Part shown: one piece after another, positions 7,788 to 16,800 of the stretch
Layout: the number at the start of each line of letters is the position of its first letter
Position numbering within the stretch: position 1 is the stretch's first letter
Assembly: GCF_030817655.1 (NCBI RefSeq)
Contig: NZ_JAUSZM010000004.1
Span: forward strand, 62,001-126,000
Direction: 5' to 3'
DNA from: Streptomyces sp. V4I2
Lineage (GTDB): Bacteria > Actinomycetota > Actinomycetes > Streptomycetales > Streptomycetaceae
DNA length: 64,000 nucleotides
Program-made: the position numbers and the translations under genes
The notes under the pieces: generated by a model
Seen by the model: only the letters and a program-made list of their open reading frames with translations
Databases searched by the model: none
Told to the model about the DNA's origin: nothing

Positions 7788-9425
7788 CTACCCGGTCTCG
7801 TGGTCGGTCCGTTCCGTCTCGACCAGGATCACGTCGCCGTTCGGCACGGTCCGGGCCACGATGAACCCGAGAGTGCTCCACTTCTCGACCATCTCGTTCA
7901 TACCTTTTTCGGCGTTTTCACCGTCGCCGACACCGCGGTCCCACTCCTGGAACGCCCCGGCCGCCGCGTCCTGTACCAGCCCGTCGTGCGCCGGCTCGGG
8001 AAGGACTTCATCGGGGCGGGAGGCCGGCCACCAGTGGTCCCTGCACATGTAGAAGTCGGCCTGCCAGGGCAGGGCCATGTACTTGGTGACATCTCCAGCC
8101 ACCAGATCTTCGCGCAGCCGGAAGGGCGCCGCCCAAGTGGACTGCCGGTCAGCGATAAACGTCATCTCGATGCCCGGGAAGAATCCGCCGCCGCTCGCCG
8201 TCTCCAGCGCAGCCCGCACCAGGGCGTGGGGCTGGTCGGCCGGTGCGAGAACCTCGAACGGGAGCGGGGCGGGCACCCCCGTCCAGTCGGCCAGGAAGTC
8301 GCCGGCGGCCCAGCGCTGCATCCGCGCGTACTGGCCGGGCAACAGCGCCAGCCATGTCCGTGGCCGGTTTTGCTGAGCGTCCCCGTCATCACCGGACAGC
8401 ACGGGCATGAACCCCGCGTTGGCCTGGCTTACGTCGTCCACCAGTCCGGGCTTGCGCAACCTCTTGAAGACGTTCTGACGCGCAGTGGCGTTGTCCGGCT
8501 CGTTCGAGGACAGCTGGGCGAGACGGCTCGGCGTGAGGAAGTTGCGTCGAGGGTCGCCGTGCCTCTCTCGCGCTCTCTTGTTGACCCATGCGAACAAGAC
8601 CGGGCGGGCGAGCAGCGGGTAGATGTCGCGGGTGAAGGAGACCTCCGGCGGGGTAGGCAGTGCGCCCGATGCTCGGGCGACCTCCAGGGCGACGTCGTAC
8701 AGGGTGACCAGGCTCGGTACAGCGGGGGCGTGATCGGGCGGGCCCACCACGCACCAGGCCGAGGTCACCGGGACCTGGCGCCCATCTGGGCCCAGGCCGA
8801 CGGTTGCACTGACCGGGCCGTCGGAGACGTCGTCGTACCAGCCGTCATTGTTGGCGTAGTGGCGGAGCGGATTAGCGGGTTGGACTGAAGCGGACGTGCC
8901 GAAGCCGCCGAGGACGAGCAGTCGGCCGGCCTCGTCGGTGCGCAGTTCGCCCAGCGGTACCGGGGTGCCCAGGAAGGTCCCGGTGTCGAACCTGGCATCC
9001 GTGCCGTCCTGGGACGGACCGGTCACACTGCGCGGCCCCGGCCGAATGACCAACCGCGCCCGAGCGGCGGGATCAGCGGGATCGATGTGCTGATTACGGC
9101 GGTTGGAGTCGGCGGTGGACTCATGGAAGCGCCCGGCGAACTTGAACCACTCACCCTTGGCATTGGCCAGTTCGGCGGTCCAGACGATCTGTGCCTCGGC
9201 CGACGTGAGCTCGCCCAGGACGGTGCCGGCCCGGTCATAGGCGTACACACGGAACCGGGCGGCCTGACGCTTGATCCGCCTGTCGGCGTCCTTGAAACCG
9301 CCGGGCGGACTCGACGGGGTCCCGGGGGTCTCCGAGCCGATGAAGAAGCCGTCGGGGCTGTTGCCCACCCGGGCGATGCCGATCGTGGGATGGATCTCGC
9401 AGCGTGCGACGTCATCGAGATTCAT
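7788..9425 (-). CDS. LodA/GoxA-like cysteine-tryptophylquinone amine oxidase
   Basis: 545 residues. The N-terminus (CEIHPTIGIARVGNSPDGFF) and the C-terminal segment PWQADFYMC with WWPASRPDEV (about 453-474) are hallmarks of the LodA family, whose Cys and Trp side chains cross-link into the quinone cofactor. Known members oxidise the amine of lysine or glycine and release hydrogen peroxide, which can be antimicrobial. Start ATG 9425 is chosen over an in-frame ATG at 9599 because the family begins here and GGGAG precedes it. It is followed by its probable maturation flavoprotein. Substrate unknown; no signal peptide seen. Confidence 0.8.
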   Translation of the reverse strand: MNLDDVARCEIHPTIGIARVGNSPDGFFIGSETPGTPSSPPGGFKDADRRIKRQAARFRVYAYDRAGTVLGELTSAEAQIVWTAELANAKGEWFKFAGRFHESTADSNRRNQHIDPADPAARARLVIRPGPRSVTGPSQDGTDARFDTGTFLGTPVPLGELRTDEAGRLLVLGGFGTSASVQPANPLRHYANNDGWYDDVSDGPVSATVGLGPDGRQVPVTSAWCVVGPPDHAPAVPSLVTLYDVALEVARASGALPTPPEVSFTRDIYPLLARPVLFAWVNKRARERHGDPRRNFLTPSRLAQLSSNEPDNATARQNVFKRLRKPGLVDDVSQANAGFMPVLSGDDGDAQQNRPRTWLALLPGQYARMQRWAAGDFLADWTGVPAPLPFEVLAPADQPHALVRAALETASGGGFFPGIEMTFIADRQSTWAAPFRLREDLVAGDVTKYMALPWQADFYMCRDHWWPASRPDEVLPEPAHDGLVQDAAAGAFQEWDRGVGDGENAEKGMNEMVEKWSTLGFIVARTVPNGDVILVETERTDHETG

Positions 9426-9940
9426 GTCAGCTCCCGGTGAGGGTAAGAGGTTCGGGATCGAAAGGCCCGTGATGCTGCTCGGCTCAGCCGGGCGCGGAGC
9501 ACATGACGACGTCCCGGAACGGCGCTCCTTCAGCCGGCCAGTGCTGTGCACCGTACTGGTCCTCACGAGGTGCGGCAGCGCTGAGAGTTCGCTCGCCATC
9601 AGCTCGAGTCCGGCGATACGACCCAGCCGTGGAGGAGGCGTCCATCGTCCCCCCGATCGTGGGTGGTCGCAATCCGGTGGTGAGCCGCTGCAACCCGCTG
9701 CCGGCCTGTGTTCCGAGGTGATGTCCGGGGGACGAGCGGCAACTGGCCGCTCCAGGTGAACCGCGTTGCGCGCCTGGCACGCCGCGGCGGGCCGACCTGT
9801 TCTTCTGGGCGGGTGTGCCGCGCCGAACGGCGACTAAGGGCAGGCGGGATCAGCGATGGTGCTTCGGCAGGCACGGTCTTCCAGGCAGGTAACGGGGCGT
9901 CGAGAACTCCATGATCTTGGAAGCCTTGCCTGTCTCGCTC
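9426..9940. other. Upstream region of the LodA-like gene, no confident gene
   Basis: A minus-strand frame from about 9642 to 9484 could encode about 53 residues (MDASSTAGSYRRTRADGE...) behind a G-rich stretch, but it has no recognised relatives and weak support. The LodA-like promoter must lie here. Nothing else is seen. Confidence 0.3.
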
Positions 9941-9997
9941 TCCCTGGCCGACCAACCTGGCAGACCGTCATGAACCGGATGCCCGGCGACTTCGCCG
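9941..9997 (+). repeat. 57-bp repeat, copy A (inverted copy at 11480-11536)
   Basis: By eye this stretch is identical, in reverse complement, to 11480-11536. Sequence on both sides differs, so the match ends sharply. Copy A leads into a degraded gene fragment; copy B abuts a truncated IS5-type transposase. Confidence 0.8.
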
Positions 9998-10003
9998 AAG
10001 TCC

Positions 10004-10433
10004 TGGGTCAAGCCGAAGGCAGGTGCGGACTCCATCGGCCTGGCATTCGTGCCCCGCAAGCAGTTGGGCGGCCTCACCTACGGGGACATCCTGGTCCAGC
10101 CCCGTGTCGATTTACGAGGTGTCCTTCTACTACGTCGACGACGCCTTCCAGTACGCCCTTCATGCCCCCGATCCGGAGCGGCGCTGGGCCCTTAAGCCCT
10201 ACGAGCCAACGGCCGCCGACCTCGCCTTCGCCCGGCGCTTCATCGGCTGGAACACCCTCAACCACGGCATCCAGAGTGTCGACGCCGGCTGCATCCGCGA
10301 AGGCGAGCTGCTCCTCGTAGAGCTGGAGGACCTCAACCCCTACCTGTCCCTGGACCTGGTCTCCGACCGGAACCGTGACTCCTTCGTGGCGAGCACGACG
10401 GCCTCCCTCCACCGTTTCCTGGACGAGTTCTGA
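10004..10433 (+). pseudogene. Fragment of an unrecognised conserved protein, frameshifted
   Basis: A first frame (10004-10110) reads VKPKAGADSIGLAFVPR and TYGDILVQP; then about 10110 the sensible frame changes and continues VSIYEVSFYYVDDAFQYAL to LHRFLDEF, ending 10433. Together they look like the C-terminal part of one soluble protein. The upstream part is missing and the 57-bp repeat sits just before it. I do not recognise the family with confidence. Confidence 0.45.
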
Positions 10434-10591
10434 AGACCGGGATGCGTTGTGCTCAAGGAATTGAGGTCAACGGAAGCGTCGTCAAAGTACCCGACGTCAT
10501 ACGAGCGTTCGGACTGGACGGCGATCACTACTTCGACTGTGAGCCTTTCCAACCTCCTGCGTGACCTGGACAGTTGGCCTGACCAACGAGT

Positions 10592-10646
10592 GAAGCCTCT
10601 GGTGGATGGGTTTTCGACCAAGAGAACCGTATCCACCAGAGGCTTC
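10592..10646. repeat. Perfect 16-bp inverted repeat (hairpin)
   Basis: GAAGCCTCTGGTGGAT (10592-10607) pairs perfectly with 10631-10646 across a 23-nt loop. It lies just upstream of an IS5-type N-terminal fragment, so it may belong to that element's end or act as a terminator for the fragment before it. Confidence 0.65.
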
Positions 10647-10648
10647 GT

Positions 10649-10759
10649 ATGCTTGTCTACGCCGTCCGGCGTCGACTGTCCAGCTCTACCCTCCGCTTCC
10701 TCGCCGCCCGCCTGAGGAAACACCGCCACGCTCTCGGCACTCGATCGCGGCAGCTGAGT
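10649..10759 (+). pseudogene. IS5-family transposase N-terminal fragment
   Basis: MLVYAVRRRLSSSTLRFLAA plus RLRKHRHALGTRSRQLS resembles the first 37 residues of actinomycete IS5-family transposases. The rest is absent; the next gene lies on the opposite strand from 10781. Confidence 0.5.
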
Positions 10760-10780
10760 GCGGACCAGAGGCCCTGCTAA

Positions 10781-11239
10781 TCACCTGTGCATATACACGG
10801 TGAAGTGCTCTGTCGCGCCGGAACTCCAATCGATGCGCTCCTGAACCGACAAGCCGGTCGACTCCGGCCGCAGGAGCAGCTGCTCGCTCGCGTTGTTCCA
10901 TTTGTAAATGGCGTACCGGGCGCCCGCGACGTACTTGCTGGGGAACAGCTCCTTCGACCGGCCTTTGTCCCAGACACAGTCCTTCGTCGCGTCGTGGTCG
11001 CACGTGGAATAGGCCTTGATGTAAAGGCTGCAGCTGTCTGAAACCCATACGAGGATGCGGCTCAGCCTGTCATCGCTTGAATACCACTTTCCTGGAAGCT
11101 TACTTGCGATTTGGCAGGCTACCGCCTGTTTCGCTGAGGTGAGCGTGAACGTTACCGCGAGGGAAAACGTCAAGGCGGCCGTGATGAGCAGGGCCGTGGT
11201 CCGGGACAGTGGGCTGCAGGCAGAACGGACGTGTGTCAT
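10781..11239 (-). CDS. Secreted or membrane-anchored hypothetical protein
   Basis: 152 residues starting MTHVRSACSPLSRTTALLI. A basic start and a hydrophobic stretch (TTALLITAALTFSLAVTFTL) form an export signal, with possible cleavage around AVACQIAS. The mature part contains four Cys (SDSCSLY, STCDHD, KDCVW, and CQIAS) and ends in EHFTVYMHR. ATG 11239 is preferred over one at 11323 because the signal then begins at the N-terminus. The family is not recognised. It is flanked by IS remnants on both sides, and appears to be an isolated passenger gene between the two 57-bp inverted repeats. Confidence 0.6.
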   Translation of the reverse strand: MTHVRSACSPLSRTTALLITAALTFSLAVTFTLTSAKQAVACQIASKLPGKWYSSDDRLSRILVWVSDSCSLYIKAYSTCDHDATKDCVWDKGRSKELFPSKYVAGARYAIYKWNNASEQLLLRPESTGLSVQERIDWSSGATEHFTVYMHR

Positions 11240-11479
11240 TGCGGGCCTCCGATGGCGGGTGCCAGCATGAGCGTTCCGTGGTCGTACGACACGTCCAGCT
11301 GGTTGCCGCTTGGTGGCAGGCACGACTAGCGCAGCGCGGGAGTTGACGACGAAGCGCTGAAGAGTGGGCGGCGAAAATCACATCCGACCCTCGCTAGTCA
11401 TCGAGGTAATTCCAGTCAACGCCGGTCACTCATATGCCGCAACTGGAAGGCTATGAGGAGGCAGGGGGCCCGCTACAGG

Positions 11480-11536
11480 CGGCGAAGTCGCCGGGCATCC
11501 GGTTCATGACGGTCTGCCAGGTTGGTCGGCCAGGGA
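11480..11536 (-). repeat. 57-bp repeat, copy B (inverted relative to 9941-9997)
   Basis: Reverse complement of copy A with no visible mismatch. On the minus strand it directly follows the IS5-type transposase fragment at MNV, where IS5 homology ends, so it marks a recombination joint. The remaining 240 bp between 11240 and 11479 show no gene. Confidence 0.8.
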
Positions 11537-11539
11537 CGT

Positions 11540-11765
11540 TCATGCGTGCTTGCGATGCTTGTGTGAGTAGAACGGCCCATCCGCCTGGGTGCGGTCGGTC
11601 GGGATGTGCGTCCCGTCGACGATGACGAAGTCCCCCTCGCCCAGCCCGACCAGGACCTCGTGCAGGCCTGGCGCACAGGCCGCCAGGACCTCAAGCGTCT
11701 CGTGACGTGGCGCCAGGCCGTCGCCTCCGACACCCCGAACCCGACGCCGACCTGTGCGAACGTCT
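11540..11765 (-). pseudogene. IS5-family transposase internal fragment
   Basis: Minus-strand coding in two frames: MSEATAWRHVT, then ETLEVLAACAPGLHEVL and DFVIVDGTHIPTDR with HKHRKH. The VDGT...PTDR stretch is the first catalytic Asp region of IS5-family DDE transposases. Both ends are missing and there is a frame change near 11700. Confidence 0.6.
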
Positions 11766-12173
11766 CGTTCTTCTCGACGGCAACCCGGCGACCGAAGACC
11801 TGCGCACGTACCCGCGCTCGGCGTGGCCGGTACTACCGGCAGATCGGTGAGATCACGCGGCGCGTCCACAAAACCGCAGCCCGTCCTTCGGGCCCATCGC
11901 CGGTCCGCCATACGGCAGGTGGAGCGAGGCGGTCGCCGCTTCCTTTGCGGGCCTTTCACCTGTCCCGACGACGTGGTTCCCACCTGTGTCAACGACGCGC
12001 AGTCGGTGAGTGGGCGACGTTTGAGGAACACCTGCGGCCCATCCCGGCAACGTGGGCCACACAGGGGCGGGGCATGCTCGCGGACATGACGATAGGCGTG
12101 GAAGCCGGCTCACCGATGACCTTGCACCGGATGTATGGGCTGTCTCCCGGCCTCTTCCCGAAGGGAGACCTAC
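11766..12173. other. 408 bp without a recognisable gene
   Basis: Long open frames exist on both strands but they read as Arg/Ser/Pro-rich noise with no motif. The promoter for the small gene at 12174 probably lies in the last 100 bp. Possibly decayed IS sequence. Confidence 0.3.
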
Positions 12174-12467
12174 ATGCATGCGCATTGGGGCACATTTACC
12201 AAGGCAACGTCACTCGGCAATGGGCTGACTTTCGCGGAGAACGCGATGCGGAGACACGGCTTTGCGGTCTGGGACCTAGGCAACGACGGCGACTACCAAG
12301 TGATCGGCGGGACCAGTGACGTGATCGCCACGGTGGTCTGCGTCCCGCAGTCGGGAAACGTGTGGATGACGGTGAGTGCGTACTCAACCGACTCCGGACT
12401 TGCCGAGCGGACCAGAAATGACATTCGTGCGGACATCGTCAACAGGTCCCTATTGGACGACGGCTGA
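12174..12467 (+). CDS. Small conserved-looking hypothetical protein
   Basis: 97 residues, MHAHWGTFTKATSLGNGLTF to RSLLDDG, behind a good GAAGGGAGA ribosome site; ATG 12174 is preferred over an in-frame ATG at 12135 for that reason. Alternating hydrophobic residues (FAVWDLG, YQVIGGTSDVIATVVCVPQ, VWMTVSAYS) suggest a small alpha/beta fold; there is no signal or membrane segment. Function unknown. It is monocistronic, with 390 bp of empty sequence following. Confidence 0.65.
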   Translation: MHAHWGTFTKATSLGNGLTFAENAMRRHGFAVWDLGNDGDYQVIGGTSDVIATVVCVPQSGNVWMTVSAYSTDSGLAERTRNDIRADIVNRSLLDDG

Positions 12468-12859
12468 CACTTACCTGTCCAGCCCGTGGCGGCAAGCGCA
12501 GCCCATCGCTGAGCTGTCCCCCGTTTCGAGGAGCTGGCGGGCTCTCGCTTGCGCTTCGCAGCCCGGGGGTGCCGCGCGGGCGATCCACCAGCCGAGCCGC
12601 CCGCCCGAGACAGACCCGTTGAGGTCGTTCTCGCGCGCTGAACACGATCTGGCCCGCCGCTCGGGGTGCTGGATCGCAGTCGGCTGAGACAGGGCGGTGA
12701 TCAGCGTACAGAGCCTCGCCAGGACATCTGCATCATTGCTGACAAGGGCGAAATTCTGAGCCAGCAGACCGCGGTCCGTTGCTCCTGAGTCATGCCGGAG
12801 TCTGCAGCAGACGTTCTGGAAGGGAGTCCGCACCCCGCCAGTACAGAACGGTGACCGAC
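12468..12859. other. 392 bp without a gene
   Basis: No convincing coding frame or strong hairpin on either strand. It must carry the promoter of the protease-hydrolase gene starting at 12860. Confidence 0.35.
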
Positions 12860-14935
12860 ATGCCAGCGACGGATGAAACCCGAGAACTGCAGGAACAGCA
12901 GGCCACGGCGGCGGCGCAGAGGTATCGCGACGCGACCGCGGAGCGGGAGGTGATCGAGGACAAGTTGTCGGCGGGTGTGAAGTACCCCGATACTCCGCAG
13001 GCGATCGCCAACAGGGCCAAACGGCTTCTCGATCAGGGTGGGGTCCCGCCCGCAGCGGCGGTGGAGAGCATCTACGCGGAGGCGCTGGACGGGCCCGAGA
13101 CCCTGGAGCGGATCGTCGGGCTCACGATGGACCTCCAGCCGTGGAGTTTCTTGCCGAGAGGCGTCCGCGCGGGCGCCACCGTCGCCCGGATCTCGATCCT
13201 TCGTGACGGCCTGGAACAGCCGCACGCCACCGGCTTCCTGGTCTCACCGCGGCTTCTGCTCACCAACCACCACGTGTTGCCGAAAGCGGAGACAGCGCGC
13301 CTTTGCTTCCTGGAGTTCAACGCCCAGGTCACCATCGACAATGCGCGCGACACCGCGATCCGGTACGAACTCGACCCCGAAACATTCTTCACGGCGGACA
13401 AGCACCTCGACTACGCGCTGGTGGCGGTCAAACCCGCTGCCGACGGTCGCCTCCCGGGCGAGGTCTTCGGATGGAACCGGCTCATCATCGAGCAGGGCAA
13501 GATCGTCGTGAACGACCCGGTGAACGTTATCGGCCACCCGATGGGCCGCCTCAAGGAGATCGCTGTCCGGGACAACGCCGTGGTGCAGAGGCTGGAGGAC
13601 TTCCTCCACTACCGGACCGACACCCAGCCCGGCAACTCCGGCTCTCCGGTCTACAACGACCAGTGGGAGGTCGTGGCACTGCACCACCAAGGCGTGCCGA
13701 ACACGGACAGCCGAGGCCGCGTCCTGCGCAAGGACGGTCAGCCGTGGCGGAGGGGCATCGACAGTGACGACACCGTCGCCTACGTCTCGAACGAGGGCGC
13801 CCGCACCAGTTCGATCCTCAAGCACCTCGCCGCTCTGCCGTTGGTCCCCGAGCAGCGTGCGCTGCTGGCCGAGATGGGTCCCGAATCCGGCCTCCAGCAA
13901 GAATTCGCGGCTGGCCCGGTGGAGACACCGGTTGCGCCGGCCAACCCCCCGCAGGAGGCCGCCGCAGTCGTTAGCCCATCGCGCTCCGCAGCCGCCCGTG
14001 CTTCCACCGCGCCCCGCATCGGTCTGAAAGCCCCGGAGAATGCCTTCGGCGGTCGGCGGCACCTAATCTTCCTGCACGGCCGAAGCCAACACGGGAAGGA
14101 CCCTGCGGACCTTCGTCGCCGTTGGACCGGGGGACTGAACCATGGCCTCACCCGCGCGGGCCTTCACACCGTCGCTCCGGAGAACGTCTGGTTCCCGTTC
14201 TACGGCGACCGCATCGCCGAAGCCATCGGGCAGCACGAGGCCATTCCCACCGCCTACGCCGACGCGCCGGCCGCGGCAGCCGCGGAGGCGTACGCCATCG
14301 AGTCCGTGAACGGTACGTATGAAAAGCTCGTCCTGGAAGCGGCGGCCCTGAACGGCATGCCACAGAACGGCCAGCCAGTCAGTGAAAACCTCGGCAGCAC
14401 GTTGGTCGGATCCCTCCAGGGTCCCCTGAGCTGGCTGGCGGCCAACACCGGCGTAGACGCCTTGACCATCGCGACCATCTTCCGCGACGTGGACACGTAC
14501 CTCCGCGACGACGACATCCGCACGGCCGTCCTGGACTGCGTGGCCGAGACGCTCCCTCCCGACGGCGAGTTCGTCCTGGTCACCCACAGCCTAGGCACCG
14601 TGGTCGGCATGGACCTCGTCGCCAACCGGCTTCCCAAGGGAACGAAGGCCACTCTGCTCGTCACCGCCGGCAGCCCGCTGGGGATGGACGCGGTCTACAG
14701 CCGGTTGATCCCACCAGGCACCCGCCGCCCCGACACCGTCAAGAACTGGGTCAACACATGGTGCCCGACCGATGCGGTAGCCATCGGCTGCCCGCTGGAG
14801 CGCCGCTGGGGCAAGCTGACGGAGGAACACGCCGTGGTGAACGCGAGCGACCGAGCCCATAGCATCGAGGAATACCTCGCCCACCCACAAGTCGCCAAGG
14901 TCATCGACGAGTTCCTCCGGCAATCAACTCAGTGA
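12860..14935 (+). CDS. Trypsin-like serine protease fused to an alpha/beta-hydrolase
   Basis: 691 residues (ATG 12860). A helical N-terminus (1-95, rich in Glu/Gln/Arg) is followed by a trypsin-like domain with His in LTNHHVL (138), Asp in KHLDYALV (184) and Ser in QPGNSGSP (260). An Ala/Pro linker (350-395) leads to an alpha/beta-hydrolase with LIFLHGR (402-408), nucleophile elbow VTHSLGT (Ser 577), and candidate Asp 638 (CPTDAV) and His 667 (RAHSIE). There is no signal peptide, so it probably acts inside the cell. Both active sites look intact. Trypsin domains joined to other effectors are known from actinobacterial conflict systems; that role here is an inference. Confidence 0.85.
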   Translation: MPATDETRELQEQQATAAAQRYRDATAEREVIEDKLSAGVKYPDTPQAIANRAKRLLDQGGVPPAAAVESIYAEALDGPETLERIVGLTMDLQPWSFLPRGVRAGATVARISILRDGLEQPHATGFLVSPRLLLTNHHVLPKAETARLCFLEFNAQVTIDNARDTAIRYELDPETFFTADKHLDYALVAVKPAADGRLPGEVFGWNRLIIEQGKIVVNDPVNVIGHPMGRLKEIAVRDNAVVQRLEDFLHYRTDTQPGNSGSPVYNDQWEVVALHHQGVPNTDSRGRVLRKDGQPWRRGIDSDDTVAYVSNEGARTSSILKHLAALPLVPEQRALLAEMGPESGLQQEFAAGPVETPVAPANPPQEAAAVVSPSRSAAARASTAPRIGLKAPENAFGGRRHLIFLHGRSQHGKDPADLRRRWTGGLNHGLTRAGLHTVAPENVWFPFYGDRIAEAIGQHEAIPTAYADAPAAAAAEAYAIESVNGTYEKLVLEAAALNGMPQNGQPVSENLGSTLVGSLQGPLSWLAANTGVDALTIATIFRDVDTYLRDDDIRTAVLDCVAETLPPDGEFVLVTHSLGTVVGMDLVANRLPKGTKATLLVTAGSPLGMDAVYSRLIPPGTRRPDTVKNWVNTWCPTDAVAIGCPLERRWGKLTEEHAVVNASDRAHSIEEYLAHPQVAKVIDEFLRQSTQ

Positions 14936-15296
14936 TCACCTGCTCGTGCGCGGTTCGTGCGCGGCATGGTGTTTGCCAAACACGAACAGGGCGCCAGCCA
15001 GGCGGGGTCCCCACCGCCCTGAGGTGTGTTCTGCCAGACCGGGACCGCCATCTTGAACACCCAGGCGGCAGGTCCACAGCGACGGAGACGTACTGGCCGG
15101 ATGCGAAATCCTTCCGGTGCCGGCCCGCCGTTGTCGGGCACGAGGGCGACGACCCTGCGTCTACGGCCTCGGTCCTGCCACTTGGTCACCCGCCAGGCCG
15201 CCACAGCGCGGCCGCGTACACGCGATCCCGCTCGTACCGCGGCGGTCTACCTATCTCAGTCGGCATCCCCGGGCACCCATGACAGCAACGTGGCTT
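14936..15296. other. 361 bp without a recognisable gene
   Basis: Open frames on both strands show no motif, start site or homology I can recognise. Adjacent IS5-type remnants suggest decayed mobile DNA. Confidence 0.3.
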
Positions 15297-15420
15297 GAGC
15301 CGCTGGTCTGGGGCAACCCACCGGTTCGCTCTGATCGCGGACCGCACCGATGCCACCCGGCGAAGCTCCATGGGGACAAGGGCTATGACTACCCCACCTG
15401 CGGCGATTGGCTACGACAAC
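15297..15420 (+). pseudogene. IS5-type transposase fragment
   Basis: The frame reads PPVRSDRGPHRCHPAKLHGD then KGYDYPTCGDWLR, matching the stretch around the second catalytic Asp (HGDKGYD) of IS5-family transposases. No start or end of the gene is present. The minus strand of 15411-15686 may hold another short remnant, but nothing there is certain. Confidence 0.5.
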
Positions 15421-15728
15421 TGTGGCTCCTGGCCCTCGCTGTCAGAAGGAGTAGTGGGTGCCGATCGCGGTAGCGAGGTCGCGCTCCCGTAGCGGGGCGG
15501 ACGTCCTCCTCCTGCTGCCTCGACCAGCGCGGCGAGTCGGCGGACGAGCGTGCTGTGCCCTGCCCATAGCCCTCGGGGAGCTCTCCCCCACGTCCATCGC
15601 TTGCTCGTTCGGCGCGCTGCCATGGAGGGGACGCCGATGAGCTCGGTGGTGGGCGCCGTTCCTCCTTGGCGGATCAGTTCGCGCACAGGAATCAGGTGAG
15701 GTGGGTGGCTGCCCGTTGTGCTTGCCGG

Positions 15729-16478
15729 TCATGCTTGAGCAAGCTTTTTCCAGGTATTGTTTCCTACAATGCCATCTGCAGAGAGGCCATTTTTCGACTG
15801 GAACCACTTCGCAGCCGCTGCGGTTTTGGGGCCGAATATTCCGTCGACAACAAGGGCGGGCGCCCATCCGAGATCATTCAAGCGTTGTTGAATGTTCTTG
15901 ATGCCATCTGCCTTCGGGGAGCCTTGCTTGGCAAATGGTTGGTCGGCCGCTTTGCGCTCGGCTCGCGTGGGAAACACGGTCAGCCAATCGTTCACATCAT
16001 TCGGCAGGTCATCCGGATGGTGGACCTGCCCTTCACGCCACCCCTCTATCCGCTTGACCTCCCTGGCGAAATCGGTTACCTGCTTCTCGCTCAGCTGGCT
16101 GACCAGTGTATTCGTGCTCACGCCGAGGGCTGCTCCAACTTTCTGGGCGTAGACCTCTGGATTGTTTGAGCCGTGCCCGCTGGGGGCGTAGACCTGCATC
16201 ATTTGAAGAATCGTCTTCTCTTTGCGCCTCAACAGGAATCGCCGAACGGCGGAAAACCCCTGCTCTTCGCTGGGAAAAATAGCGAAGATGTCGTTGCGCT
16301 TCCCCGGGTACGCGCCATAATTCTCCGCCTCTCCAGAGGTGACGATGTTTCCGGGGTTGTTGTTGTTCCAGGAGGGGGTTCCTCTCGTTCGCATCACGTC
16401 CTCATAGAACACGTGATCAATTCCCAGGATGCTCACCACATCACCGGGTTCCATTTCTTGAGCCATTCCCCAGGGCAT
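15729..16478 (-). CDS. Peptidoglycan-binding protein, phage-lysin-like
   Basis: 249 residues. The N-terminal half contains TPSWNNNNPGNIV and a FAIFPSEEQGFSAVRRFL stretch, seen in phage structural lysins and lytic-transglycosylase-like proteins. The C-terminus (about 190-249) is a PG_binding_1 domain: IQQRLNDLGWAP, VDGIFGPKTAAAAKWFQ, LSADGIVGNNTWKKL. ATG 16478 is chosen because GGAGG lies 7 bp upstream; an earlier ATG at 16505 lacks one. There is no signal peptide, so export would need lysis, holin or another route. G+C is visibly lower than in its neighbours, which suggests recent transfer, perhaps from a phage. Confidence 0.75.
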   Translation of the reverse strand: MPWGMAQEMEPGDVVSILGIDHVFYEDVMRTRGTPSWNNNNPGNIVTSGEAENYGAYPGKRNDIFAIFPSEEQGFSAVRRFLLRRKEKTILQMMQVYAPSGHGSNNPEVYAQKVGAALGVSTNTLVSQLSEKQVTDFAREVKRIEGWREGQVHHPDDLPNDVNDWLTVFPTRAERKAADQPFAKQGSPKADGIKNIQQRLNDLGWAPALVVDGIFGPKTAAAAKWFQSKNGLSADGIVGNNTWKKLAQA

Positions 16479-16800
16479 GGATACCTCCGAGTGCAATTGC
16501 GGCAAAGCGAGGGCTCTCGCTGCATCGTCTGACGCGCTCGCCTTGTTGATCTGACTCGCCCGGCAGGGGACTGCCTAGAACGCTACTAATGTCGATCGGT
16601 CAAACCCTGTTACACGGGGCAGATCTGACCCACCGTTTGCAGGACCTGTCCGACTCGGCACCGGCCTGCCTGGCGACGGTTTCACCCGACAGGCCCTAGC
16701 GCCAGTTTCTCGGTCTACTCGGGTCCCTCGGGCTCATCTCTCTTCCAGATGGCGCTTCCACCCTAGGCCCCGACCGTCATATCGACGTTCGTCGTGGCGT
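16479..16800. other. 322 bp without a gene
   Basis: Nothing coding is seen. The lysin-like gene's promoter and the 3' end of the SARP gene border it. Confidence 0.35.
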
